Shown: positions 1 to 9,829 of the stretch, in pieces
How the letters are laid out: each line of letters starts with the position of its first letter
Numbering within the stretch: the first letter of the stretch is position 1
Position numbers and translations under genes: made by a program
The notes under the pieces: model-generated
What the model was told of the DNA's origin: nothing
What the model saw: only the letters and a program-made list of their open reading frames with translations
Databases searched by the model: none
Assembly: GCA_002077065.1 (NCBI GenBank)
Contig: NAJO01000009.1
Location: 248,001 to 312,000 of the forward strand
Reading direction: 5' to 3'
Length of the DNA: 64,000 bases
Origin: Cryoendolithus antarcticus
Lineage: Eukaryota > Ascomycota > Dothideomycetes > Cladosporiales > Cladosporiaceae

Positions 1-405
1 TGCTGAACAGACGTTAGTGGCAACGGTGCCGTTTCGTGAGCACCTAGACCAAGCATCCGGCCGCCGAACTACAGCGCCTCCAGCGATTAGACCAGCAGCA
101 CAGCCGAAACGCATCTGTAGCCGCTCCATCACTGGCTTCTATTCGAACGGCGGCCACGATCCCGGTGGTCCATTCTCGGTCGCTGACAAGGCTTATGCTG
201 GCGACCAGGCTGCTGGACCAGCGTCCCGTTCTGCAGATCGTGGGACAGCAGATGGAGCAGCGCTATTGTCCGGACTCAGAGTACCGGGGAGTTGGAGGGG
301 AGCTGAGGGGTGGCCAGACGACGCCAGCAAAGGTGCGGACCAGGCTGCAGACAGGATGGACGATGATTGAGTCGGTCATGAGCGACGCTTATGCTGGCTG
401 GTTAT
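1..405. other. no supported gene at left edge
   Basis: Open frames exist on the plus strand, but their composition is low in information and no family is recognisable. The minus-strand dehalogenase stop lies just to the right, so this is its 3' flank. Confidence 0.4.
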
Positions 406-1370
406 TCAGGCGCCAAGTAATTCTGCCAGCTTCAGTAGACCGCCATGTGCCTTGGACACTGTGTGTTGATCGCCGCTGAATTCGATGAAAATTTCGTTCT
501 CCCCCTTCACCTTGGTCATATCCTCCTGCGGATCTTCGGTCCAACGTTGGATGTAAGCCGTTTGCATGCCACTGCTTCTGCGTCAGTCATGTCGACCTGA
601 CTATCACATCTATCCCGCCGGACAAGACATACATCTCCTTTGCAGCTCTCAAGTCATAAGCATGCGCAGCCACCATCATGCATTCCTCCGGCTTCAACTT
701 GAGCAGCTCGGTTGCCCTACGATAGGCCCTGGGATCAGGCTTGGTGATACCTAGTAGTTCGCTTGAGAGCAGGAGATCAAAGTGCACGTCTGCAGACTTC
801 GTGATGTCGATCTGAAGGCGCGCTGTGCCGCTCGCGAGGACAATACTGTGGCAATCAGACAGATGCACGATTGATACTCTAGCGAGAAGACCCTTACACG
901 TCAAACAACCCTCTAAGTCTCTCGAGCGCGGGTTTAACATCAGGCCATGCTATGAGTTCTACGGTCAACACTGCGCACAGTAAATTCAACTTTATTCAGT
1001 GTACGAATTACCTCGTTGCCGATGCCATGCCTGCATGCACTCTTCAATCTCTAATTGACAGTCGACCTCTGTAAAGTTGTACCTTGTGCCTAGCAGGCGG
1101 TCCAAAGTCCTACGGTGCGTTTCGTCGATGTACTCGGCAGGTAAGCCTGCTTTGAATCGAGCATTGATCTCGTCGAAGAAGGCTTGTCGCCATTCCAGTG
1201 CGACTTCAGAGACCTCTGAGACACTCCAGCGTCCCGTGACCTGATCGATGAGGTATCCTAGAGGATTTTGGACAGCGGAATGCCAGTCGAGACAAGTGCC
1301 CATCAGATCGAATATCGAATATGGGAGCTCTGATGCGCGGTTTTTCTGGGCTTGATGTCGAAGCTGCCAT
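406..1370 (-). pseudogene. haloacid dehalogenase type II (HAD superfamily), frameshifted
   Basis: Four exons can be joined: 1370-1012, 949-898, 845-633 and 571-406, with introns of 62, 52 and 61 nt that all have GT..AG ends. The product resembles fungal 2-haloacid dehalogenase-like proteins. Seen are motif I (IFDLMGTCLDW), the Ser/Thr loop (ASGT), the conserved block SSELLGITKPDP, and motif IV-like AAHAYDLRAAK. The ATG at 1370 opens with MAASTSSPEKPRIRAPIFD and then leaves frame, because ATTCGAT is tandemly duplicated (1307-1320) exactly in the nucleophile motif. Removing 7 nt would give a 260-codon frame through all four exons. The downstream frame has no ATG before motif I and meets a TAA directly upstream, so no intact start exists. 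The rest is undamaged, so the lesion is recent, a strain polymorphism, or an assembly error. Enzyme identity is confident; substrate is unknown. Confidence 0.8.
1307..1320 (-). repeat. 7-bp perfect tandem duplication inside the dehalogenase
   Basis: ATCGAAT occurs twice in a row on the plus strand. It adds 7 nt to exon 1 of the dehalogenase at the codons for the nucleophile Asp and shifts the frame. Confidence 0.9.
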
Positions 1371-1624
1371 CCTTGCTGCAATTATGATGTGCTGATGAAC
1401 ACACGGAGAATACGAAGAAGATGAGCGAAGGAGATCAATGAGATTGCAACTACTGCGCTGTTGATTTTGTGGAGGACCCAAGGGCGAGTCGATCGTCGAA
1501 GCTTGACGCCCTGCTGCGTCTGAAGTCCATCTTCGTGATTGCTAGTCGCTCCTTCCCATTAAACCCTCTCGCCAACTGTCAAAACGAGATATCTACATCA
1601 CACCCGCAAAACAATAGATTGAAT

Positions 1625-1713
1625 GCTGCGGACGAGGTTCGAACTCGCGCGGATCTCTCCAGTAGAGTTCATTGACTTAAATCTACCGCCTTAGACCACT
1701 CGGCCACCGCAGC
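1625..1713 (-). tRNA. tRNA-Leu (anticodon UAA) with 8-nt intron
   Basis: The minus strand folds as a class II tRNA. The 7-bp acceptor stem is GCTGCGG/CCGCAGC, the D-arm contains GGCCGAGTGG, and the anticodon stem is GTAGA/TCTAC. A long variable arm follows, then a T-arm with TTCGAAC. The anticodon loop reads TTTAAG, then eight extra bases (TCAATGAA), then C. This puts TAA at positions 34-36 and the intron one base 3' of the anticodon, the canonical site for eukaryotic nuclear tRNA introns. CCA is not encoded, as expected. Confidence 0.93.
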
Positions 1714-1983
1714 GTGAGGAAGCGGGAGTACCCGAAGCTAATATGAAGTGACAGATTAACACGTCGGGACTGACGAGTAGTGCATTTGCGTGGTCAAGAT
1801 AGAGAGTTTCCCCATTGCGTCGCGCTCCAGCAACCTCGCGTCAAGTAGCTAACCTCCGATCCTCTCTCAGCGGGAAGTAGTGTATGTACAAAGCCTACCA
1901 GACTCTCATCCCTCGCGCGGCAGACCCAATCATGATCCCCGCTCAGCGCCACGCCATAGCTCACAGTATCGCACATGTAGGAC

Positions 1984-2529
1984 CTATGGTCGCAGTACTC
2001 GTAGTCCGTCTCTCGAGGGTGCGGACGCGCGCTTGAAGCTCTGCAATAAACCCGTCAGCAGTCAATACATACCAATCTGGCTCCATTGAGATCTGCCGCG
2101 CATCACGCGCCGCTTGGAAAGTGCACCACATAAGTGTGCGAGTCCTCCGCCCGGCGGCGCGTGGTGCAGATCCACTCTCGTAGGGTCATACTCACAGCAT
2201 CGCACTCCTCCCATGCTCGTCCGATCCCAAACCCAGCTCCTGTGAAAACCGGCCATGATCGTCTCTTGAAGAGAAGCACTGAGAAGATAATTCCGAAGGA
2301 CGCGCCGAGGGTGCCGCGGATGAGGGTTGTGCTGAGGCAATGATCCCACTAAACGTCGGTCAGCCACATGCTAGCAAAGATCGCCGTGCCGTGGTCTCGG
2401 AGCAACGGTGATGGGTTGAAGGTGTTTTTCAGCGCATACCTTCTCGTTCAGCAGAGCTTCGCTCAAGGGCCGATTCGGGCGTGCCGCGGGAGGTGTGATG
2501 GCCGAGTTCGGGGTCGTAGAGTTCGACAT
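1984..2529 (-). CDS. MIC10: MICOS complex subunit MIC10
   Basis: Three exons (2529-2440, 2348-2196, 2040-1984) give a 99-aa protein; the introns are 91 and 155 nt. MIC10 is a small inner-membrane hairpin protein that bends cristae junctions in the MICOS complex. The family signature is clear: LLNEKWDHCLSTTLIRGT at the N-terminal side, a first glycine-rich membrane segment (GTLGASFGIIFSVLLF), the positive loop KRRSWP, and a second glycine-rich segment (GAGFGIGRAWEECDA). Length agrees with the family (about 90-100 aa). The ATG at 2529 is the only one fitting exon 1. The last exon (19 codons) is less conserved and its acceptor (TTATTGCAG) is the least certain junction. It shares a 234-bp divergent upstream region with URB2. 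Confidence 0.92.
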
Positions 2530-2763
2530 GGTTCCTGGACAATCTCTGGGTTTTTAGCAGCTCTCTGCGCGCGCTATAAGACTTCAAGAGGAACGCGGTA
2601 CACTGATATCCAGAGGACTTGATTTGCAGCTCCCATGCTTCAAGCTTGTTCCTGTCGCAGCCGGAACGTCGGGGGTTCGCTTCCGCTGGTCAATGCGCGA
2701 CCTCATCTTCAAAAAAGTCAAGATTCGGTACAGACGTTTCCATAAACATTCTGCCCAGCGCAG

Positions 2764-5700
2764 ATGGGTCTCAAGATGGTCGATGTGACCATGAATGATG
2801 CCCCAGGTCCAGGGCGACCGTCCTTGGATCGCCTGAAAGCACTGGACTCCCTGGCAAGTCTGGACGAACAGCTGAAGGAAGCCAACAAACTTTGTAACGA
2901 TGGCCACCGAGCTCAGATGATTCTGAGATGGCTATCCGGAAAGCTACAGAACGACGCAAAGTGTCGCGGGGCTACAGAAAGCTGGAAATTGTTCGAGGAA
3001 TGCGTTCGAATTATTGCACCTCAGACACTTAGTGTTCTACTTTCTCGATTCGATCTGATCGGTGTAGTTAAGTCTGCGGTCGCTGAACTCGACGGTGTCA
3101 ATCTGCAGCCGACTCTAAGTGCAATCACTCTATTACTCAATACCCTGACGAGCATCTCGCAAGGCGCATCTGGTGCTGGAGTCAAGCGGCTGCTCAGTAC
3201 AGACGGTGTGAATGCGGCAACTTTCTTCCAAGTCTGGATCCGTCGAGTGCTCGAGATCTTTACCGAAAGCAGGAATGTGTCAGACCTCACACAGAATGCT
3301 CCCGCGTGGTATGCAGGCCCTGCGATCACGATCTGGGAGCTGCGCAGACACTCGGCTTCCGACAACGCTTCGTTCGCCGAGCATTGTCTGGTCCCGTGCG
3401 CCTTGATGCTGAGGCGGATCCAGCACAACTCGAATCTCTCAGTATCACTGCCGCGAAAGCGAGCCGCAGTATCTGATTTACCGCCAGTGTCTAACGTCAA
3501 CGGCGACTTGGAGCGTCTACTCGCGCGGCATGTATTCCTTCCGATACGAGCGAAATTCAATAGTGTTCAATCTGGGGGAGACAGTGCTACATCAACAAGC
3601 ATCGGCACGATGCTCAAGTCGCTTAAAGATGCAAGTGACGATCAGGGATTGCACAGAGAAGTCGCGCCAGCTGTATTGCAATTGCTTCGCGTTGCGCTGA
3701 GATGCGTACCACTGCAGAACTCACAGCAACGCGCGAGAGAACGCGCCTGGATCGAGGCTGTAGTTCTGAGTCTGCTTGACTGTCTGATTAAGGATAAAGT
3801 GATGGCGAACGTCCATACGGTTGCTGAAATGCTTGCGATCATCGGCACGAAGACTACACTGTCTGTTCAGATTCTGCGTAATATCATCCGACAGTACTGC
3901 CGGCTGGGAGAGGATGACGAGGTCTTCGATCCAGATCTCGACCTCATCGCAGCCATCGTTAAGCTCGATGCCAATGCATTCGTAGACGCCACCTTGCTGA
4001 AGCAGCTCTTCCAAGCTCTGACGAGATACGACAGTTCAGCGTGGGAGGGCGACGGGAAGCCATCGGCATGTGCAACGTCCGGACTGAAGGAGCGCATCAT
4101 TGTACCTGTGCTCACGGCGTATGCGAAGGCTAGGAGATTGGAGGAGTTCATTGCTCAGTGGTATCAGACACTCCGCGCAGGCCCATCTATAGATGCACCA
4201 TCAGTTTTCACTGAGCTAGGCGATTGCCTGTTGGAGATACTTGAGCGACATCTGACAAGTGAGCAAATCGCCAGTCTGATCGAGGTCTACCGCCTGCCTT
4301 CTGCAGATTTGCAGGAAGAGACACCCCTGCACGACGTACCGGAGCTACGATCCAATATCGTGATTCTGGGCGCTATTCTACTCGGTGTACGGTCAGACGA
4401 TGTCATAGATCGCCTCCTTGTGCCGCTGGGGCTGCTCGTTGACGATCTACTACTTACTTCACCGTCTAAAGTGGAAGTCTCTCGCGGTGTAGAAGCCGAA
4501 AAAATCGATGCTGTCGTCACCGGTGTCTTCTGGGGGATTCTCAAGCAGATTCTACAGCTATGGCTACCACGATGGGCGTCGCAGCAGTCAGATGAACAGG
4601 TCGTTGTAAGAAGACTTGGTGTGGTATGTGACTCGCCTATCATAGGCACTGCCTATGATTACTCATGTCGACTGCAGCCTCTGGAAAACATGCTAGAGGG
4701 TATGGCAGACGATGTTGGATCATCACAGGCGTTGACCGGTCTTCTTGACCGTTGGCGGATGGGCCGTCTGGGCGCAGATCCCATCACTGAAAAGATGGAA
4801 TCAAGTGCCGTTTCGACTCTGGCAGCAGTTGGGCATCCGAGCCTGTTGGAGTCGCAAACCTCGGAGGGTATGGAGGAGCAGATCTCTCGAGTTCTGAAAG
4901 AATTCAAGGAACTCGCTTCGACGCCACGTGCCCGAGTGGTATTGAAGTCGACAGTTCTCATGGCCTACAATACACTACTACAGATGAGTGCTCCAGTAGG
5001 GAAGGGAGTGATCAGCCAACTGATCTCGGAGCTGACGATCAACGACACCTTTGACAAACGCCATGAGCTTTTGGTGACGCTACTGCAGGATGTTCCTGTT
5101 GCCAGCTTGTCTTACAACGACCGAAAGAACATCGTCAATGGACTGGTCGGGTCACTAGCTGCCAAGAGCGAGGACGACGGCGATAGTGACGATGAACACG
5201 AGGCCGACGATGAAGTCCGTGTTGGGAACATAAATCCACGCTTATCCCTCATGACCAAGCTGCTGCGTGTGCCCCATACCGATTGTAATCTGGATCTCGA
5301 TGCGGAAGGCTTGTGGCAGCTAAGAGCTCATATAGATAACAATGCTGATCCAGGGGCGTACGGAACGTACTTGAACTCTGTTGACCTCTTCGACACCATC
5401 GCGAGGACGGTGCTTGAGCGCCAGCTAGCGATGTATCCGAAGTCTCCAGCGTTTGCTAAGCAATTGCAGAGAGTACTACGTGGACTTGATGAAAGGGACG
5501 TTCCGGAATTCGCTGGCGAGCCGCTGTGCTACTATGTGCTTGGCAATGCCATACTACGGATGGTGGATCGAGCCGCGGCAGTGCCTGCACTTGCGAAGAT
5601 CATCGACAACCGCAGATCAGACTTCGTAAGAGATGCTGAAGGGAGGATCTCGGCCCTCGAATACCATGTGGACCCAAAGACAGTCGCTACGAAGGGCAAA

Positions 5701-6897
5701 GAGGAGGTCGCCGCGATGCTAGGCATCTGGTGCGGTACATTGCACATCTTCTTGTCCTCGGTAACACTTTCGGAGATCCATGGATTGAAAGCGATTTCTG
5801 TCGCGGCCACCATGCGCAACGTCATGGCGTGGTGCAAGTCTCACTCTGTTGACCCCGAGGCCGAGCTGTCGGTGATATGTGCAAGGTCTGCTCTACAAGC
5901 ATATAAGGTCGCTATTCTCACTGTACCCGATGATGAGACACGTGCGGTTGGCTTGCAGCTACTAGACGATCGCCAGCCTCCAGACACGCGCGATGAGCTA
6001 GTAACATTGCTGAGAGCGAGCGCGACCGGGTCGTTAGAATCCATAAGCGACAGTCTGGGGTCCGCACAGGCTCTCGCTCGTCCCGCGACCGCAGAGGAGG
6101 TCAACGCCATACAGCACAGCATATCAGCCATGTCGAAGGCAAATCTCAAGCCTGAGGACGTGTCCAGCGTCCGCGATGTGTACGCCAGGTTGCTTGCCGT
6201 CCTGATGACGTCGCCGACCTACACTGTGCACCGCGCAGTAACGTCCTGCATCCTCACGGCGCTGAACGATAAGTCATTCCTGGTGAATCAGCACCTTGCG
6301 GAGCTCACTCTCGCAGTTCTCCATCACCTGGCCTTGGACCGAGCTACCCGCGCATACCCTCTCATCTACCTCGACATCTGCACCCTCTTTTCGGCGCTCC
6401 TGAAACAGCACCGCGCTAAACTTCACGATCGCCTACACCTCCTCATCCCAGTCCTGCAAAGCCTCCTGACTGCGCTCTTCACGCCCATCAGACCCTCCGC
6501 GTCAACCTTCCGAGCCCACAAACCTCTCGGACCAAAGCAAGCCCGCTCCTTCACCCGCCTTTTGACCCTCCTCTGCAACCCGCCAGCCCATCACAGCCAC
6601 AAAGCCAAGTCCGGCGCAAACAACCTCATCGACACGTCCCGTGTCGCGCGACGGCATATAGGCTCCTTCGTGCCGATACTGCTGCATACTTACTGCGCAC
6701 AGATCCTCACTGGCACGTTGGGAGAGGGCGTGCGAGAGGTGCTGCAGCCGGCGTTGTGGGCTATGGTGGAAGCCATGGAGAGTCGTGGGCCAGAACAGAA
6801 GGATGCGCTGAGTGCGGGGATGAATGCTAGCGAGAGGGCTGTGTTCACGGGGGTGTATCAGGAGTGGAAGCGGGTGGGGAAGTGGGACGGAGCGTGA
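2764..6897 (+). CDS. URB2: URB2/Npa2 nucleolar ribosome biogenesis protein
   Basis: A single 1377-codon exon. Urb2 is a nucleolar factor of early pre-60S particles needed for 27S pre-rRNA processing, acting with Urb1/Npa1. The family C-terminal domain is recognisable over about residues 1150-1375: a helical stretch with ARSFTRLLTLLCNPP, then HIGSFVPILLHTYC, and the ending FTGVYQEWKRVGKWDG. The rest is predicted helical repeat without catalytic motifs, with an acidic patch (EDDGDSDDEHEADDE) near residue 810. Three in-frame ATGs lie close together (2764, 2776, 2791); the first is given. It is divergent from MIC10 and convergent with MAF1. Confidence 0.9.
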   Translation: MGLKMVDVTMNDAPGPGRPSLDRLKALDSLASLDEQLKEANKLCNDGHRAQMILRWLSGKLQNDAKCRGATESWKLFEECVRIIAPQTLSVLLSRFDLIGVVKSAVAELDGVNLQPTLSAITLLLNTLTSISQGASGAGVKRLLSTDGVNAATFFQVWIRRVLEIFTESRNVSDLTQNAPAWYAGPAITIWELRRHSASDNASFAEHCLVPCALMLRRIQHNSNLSVSLPRKRAAVSDLPPVSNVNGDLERLLARHVFLPIRAKFNSVQSGGDSATSTSIGTMLKSLKDASDDQGLHREVAPAVLQLLRVALRCVPLQNSQQRARERAWIEAVVLSLLDCLIKDKVMANVHTVAEMLAIIGTKTTLSVQILRNIIRQYCRLGEDDEVFDPDLDLIAAIVKLDANAFVDATLLKQLFQALTRYDSSAWEGDGKPSACATSGLKERIIVPVLTAYAKARRLEEFIAQWYQTLRAGPSIDAPSVFTELGDCLLEILERHLTSEQIASLIEVYRLPSADLQEETPLHDVPELRSNIVILGAILLGVRSDDVIDRLLVPLGLLVDDLLLTSPSKVEVSRGVEAEKIDAVVTGVFWGILKQILQLWLPRWASQQSDEQVVVRRLGVVCDSPIIGTAYDYSCRLQPLENMLEGMADDVGSSQALTGLLDRWRMGRLGADPITEKMESSAVSTLAAVGHPSLLESQTSEGMEEQISRVLKEFKELASTPRARVVLKSTVLMAYNTLLQMSAPVGKGVISQLISELTINDTFDKRHELLVTLLQDVPVASLSYNDRKNIVNGLVGSLAAKSEDDGDSDDEHEADDEVRVGNINPRLSLMTKLLRVPHTDCNLDLDAEGLWQLRAHIDNNADPGAYGTYLNSVDLFDTIARTVLERQLAMYPKSPAFAKQLQRVLRGLDERDVPEFAGEPLCYYVLGNAILRMVDRAAAVPALAKIIDNRRSDFVRDAEGRISALEYHVDPKTVATKGKEEVAAMLGIWCGTLHIFLSSVTLSEIHGLKAISVAATMRNVMAWCKSHSVDPEAELSVICARSALQAYKVAILTVPDDETRAVGLQLLDDRQPPDTRDELVTLLRASATGSLESISDSLGSAQALARPATAEEVNAIQHSISAMSKANLKPEDVSSVRDVYARLLAVLMTSPTYTVHRAVTSCILTALNDKSFLVNQHLAELTLAVLHHLALDRATRAYPLIYLDICTLFSALLKQHRAKLHDRLHLLIPVLQSLLTALFTPIRPSASTFRAHKPLGPKQARSFTRLLTLLCNPPAHHSHKAKSGANNLIDTSRVARRHIGSFVPILLHTYCAQILTGTLGEGVREVLQPALWAMVEAMESRGPEQKDALSAGMNASERAVFTGVYQEWKRVGKWDGA

Positions 6898-7170
6898 GGA
6901 GTGAGGAAGAGTGGGCGGGGTTCTGTAGGATATAGGTGTACATTACGTAGTCGCTTAACGCGACTTGGCCGAGCAGCTATTGGAGACATTCCGGGCTGCA
7001 GCCCGCCAATTCCCATGGAGTCAGCCTGCGCACTCCCGTACGCCTCATAGCAAGAAGGCAAACGCCATTGGTATCGTGTCCCTTCCAACATCCTGGCCCG
7101 ATTACAATCCCAAAACGCCAGGAAATCAGCACTGCTCAATCCTTGCCCATCATTCGTTGACAGCCAGACC

Positions 7171-8557
7171 TTACATCTCCATCGCCTCCCCGACCTCCTC
7201 GCTGACTCCACGCACAGCCTTACTCCCCTCCCGCGACTCAATCTCTATGATCTCATCGATCGGCTCATCCCAGCCTCGCCCCCAGCTCCGCGGCATGTCC
7301 ATACCGTAATCATAGTACCCATCTCCAATCTTAGTCCTCACTTCATCAAGGTCCATGTCCGGAACATCCACTTCATCATCACCAGGCAACTCGAGCAGCA
7401 TATCGCTATCATCTTCGTCGTCATCGTCATAGTCCGCAGAATCAATATCACTCGCATCGACTCCGCCGCCGAGCCAGTACGCTGCTCTCTTCCCCGCACC
7501 TTCACCGATAGAGATAGAGGACTGCTGTCTCGCCATCCTCGGCGCGTGGATAGGCGCGTGAACAGGGGAGTGGCTTATGACCGACAAACCTCTGAGGTAA
7601 AGATAACACACCCGCTTCTTCTCTTTGTTGAAGAAGAAGTAATGCATACTCCAGATCGCACCTTCCTCGCCATCGAACGGGTCGTCTTGAGGGAGGTAAG
7701 AGTACTTCTCGCATTTGTGTAGATCCATATGTTTATCCACTAACGTCCACATGCGCGTGTCCCAGACTTGGTCGCCAAAGCTGTTTGCTGGGAACTTTGG
7801 GGCGGTGGCCTTGGAGGGTAAGGGTGGCGCGAGATAGTTTGACAAGCCCATGCTGGCTTGCGAGCGAGGTCGGAGGTTGAAGAGCGTGGAGTTCACATTT
7901 TGCATTATAGAGCGGAGAGACTTCGTTTTGTGGAAGTCTAGTGGTCGGAGGAGATGGGAGAAGTCGTAGTCTGGGTGAGAGGCGTTCAGCGTCGCGATCA
8001 GATACGCGAATGTCCTTCGCGCTGAAGTCTGGCTCAGTGGACCGAAAGGACTGGCGCGTGAAAGGTCTATCTCGGGTATCTCGGCTGTACGTGCACGACG
8101 TCCGCGGTGGACGTGACTAGGCGCACTCCTGCCATGCAGCCTACCGTCATCGCTGGCTGTTCGGTAAGGCGGACTAAGCGATGCCGAGAGCCTGACAAGT
8201 GACTGGTAGGATGACTCGAGAGATTCCTCGATGGACTTGTAGAGTTTCTTGTCGGTGCCTGCGGCTTTGGTGGTGTAAATGTCGCAGCCTCCTATGACGT
8301 GGAGATCTGGGGTTGAGAAGTTGAGCGCGTCGTTGACGACGTCAATGTCGCCTAGTGGTAGGTACTGGGAGAACGGTCAGTTCATGGTCCTTCACATCTC
8401 ACACACTCAGCGCAGCCGTTTGGGAGCTGTTGCTGCCTTTCCAAAAGATTATGCGCCAGACTGGAGACTCGAGATACTCGCAAGCCTTCCAGCCTAGCCC
8501 ACTTCATTCTGTCCATCCGCGCATTCGCAATACTTGATGAAATGTACGCACCTTCAT
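7171..8557 (-). CDS. MAF1: MAF1, repressor of RNA polymerase III
   Basis: Two exons: a 6-nt first exon coding Met-Lys (8557-8552) and a long second exon (8364-7171), with a 187-nt intron; 399 aa. Maf1 binds Pol III and TFIIIB and represses tRNA and 5S transcription under stress; its localisation is controlled by phosphorylation. The three conserved boxes are present. Box A contains YLPLGDIDVVNDALNF and GGCDIYTTKAAGTDKKLY. Box B contains SARRTFAYLIATLNASHPDYDF. Box C contains EEGAIWSMHYFFFNKEKKRV and YLYLRG. The C-terminus is acidic (DDDDEDDSD). The micro-exon is supported because MK-YLPLGD is the expected family start and the donor (GTGCGT) and acceptor (TCCCAG) fit. Serines around NASHPD and in the linker are possible phosphosites (inference). 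Confidence 0.93.
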
Positions 8558-9677
8558 CTTATCGTTCTCCTGTCACTTCCTGCCTGTGTTCCTATGCTTC
8601 CGGTCCTGGACGTCCCTCTGAGTCTTCGCACTACGCCTCAACTCGTCTCCGCGTGAAACGACACTGCGTAACGCGTACAACGCAGTCCAGCAATCCCAAT
8701 AACTTCCTCTCAAATCCCTCCAAGCACACTCTCCTCAGTCGAGAGCCGGGTCGTCGCAGTAGGGGTCTTCAAATCCAGACGCGCAAGCGCGTCTAGAACC
8801 CACGACGGCAGCAGGAATCCATCTTTGATATGTTTGTCGATGGTTGGAGGTGTTGTTGGATGCGCATATGGTGTTGTTGGTGGTAGAGGGTGGTGGTTGT
8901 TGTGATGACGCTGCCTCGATGTCGCGCTCCGGCTGTCGCAACGCTGAGGTCCAGACTTGGCTTGGCGAGGGGAAAGCTGACGGACGTCACGTGGCGTGTC
9001 ATCATTGACCAATGACATTGCACTGTTGCGCATGTGGTCGAGCAGTCGTGCAACATGTTTGTGTTTGTGTAAAGGTGTCGAAGAGATCATGTGTCGACTG
9101 TCGTCGAGTGCTTGCTCATAAAATGCATCACGTTGTGGCAGGGTTGGTGACCACTTCATGTGCAGCTTTGCTAGGGTAATGAGATTCAGCAAACGTCACG
9201 GATGAGAAGGCACGATCAAGGGAGACAAACCGACTTCTGCTTTTTGCGGCCTCGTGCGAGGGTGTACGCGCCACCATAGTACGTGTCGAAGTTGCTCACA
9301 GTGGTAAACTCGAGATGGCGTCGATGCACGAATCCGCTCGTGGCTACAACTGTACTTCGAATTTGTCGTAGTGGCATCTTCCAGTGGTATTCCTCCAGTA
9401 GTGTCACTGCAGTCAGCTGTCTCGTCAAAACGGGGTGCGGCACATTTGAGACCACGGGAAGGTATATGAAGAGCGGTAGGCGATTCAGCCTTTCACCCTG
9501 CCTAACGGCAGGGCACTCATAGTATACATGTACGCCGGCTTCAAAAACAACAGCCACGTGGAGTGTATCAAGGGTATCATATCCCATAGCTCAGCCTCGT
9601 ATAACACCATCAACGCCGTGCGCTGTGCGGTGGTAGCACATGAAATCCCTCGCCACGAGGTACTAAGCAGCGCGTTC
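8558..9677. other. 1.1-kb region with only doubtful ORFs
   Basis: It lies between MAF1 and the AP-1 sigma gene. A minus-strand open frame, 9192-8710, has its first ATG inside (…LHMKWSPTLPQRD) and ends in LLPSWVLDALARLDLKTP. It could be the last exon of an unrecognised gene, but no upstream exon could be joined with confidence. A 7-bp-stem hairpin (CCCTGCC-TAAC-GGCAGGG) sits at 9496-9513, in the likely 3' UTR of the AP-1 sigma transcript. Confidence 0.3.
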
Positions 9678-9737
9678 TCAGATCAACCCGGCTTTGCCGA
9701 GCTGTTTCTCGACTTCGCGCATGCCCTCGAGGTCGTC
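9678..9737 (-). other. candidate alternative terminal exon of AP-1 sigma
   Basis: Downstream of the annotated stop there is a strong acceptor (CTGAC branch site, pyrimidine tract, CTCCAG). It is followed by 20 codons coding DDLEGMREVEKQLGKAGLI and a stop. Spliced from the donor at 9937 this is in frame (phase 0) with ...SLEDME and gives a 165-aa isoform in place of the 155-aa form. Which form is used cannot be decided from sequence. Confidence 0.5.
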
Positions 9738-9829
9738 CTGGAGCGGAGCACACATAGTCAGTGAACAGCTTGGCGAATGCTTCGGGAAGCGAAGGGGTTG
9801 GCGGTGTGTGACAACGACGCGGGTGCTGC

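Noticed and set aside
17..479. Overlapping plus-strand ORFs at the left edge
   Set aside because: No domain, skewed composition, and the minus-strand dehalogenase last exon occupies the right part.
587..940. Reading the dehalogenase as several short genes or a heavily degraded relic
   Set aside because: The frame changes at its three junctions are explained by ordinary introns; only the 7-bp duplication is a true lesion.
9496..9513. Hairpin CCCTGCC-TAAC-GGCAGGG as a terminator
   Set aside because: Pol II genes do not use such terminators; a single 7-bp stem is not strong evidence for a regulatory RNA element.
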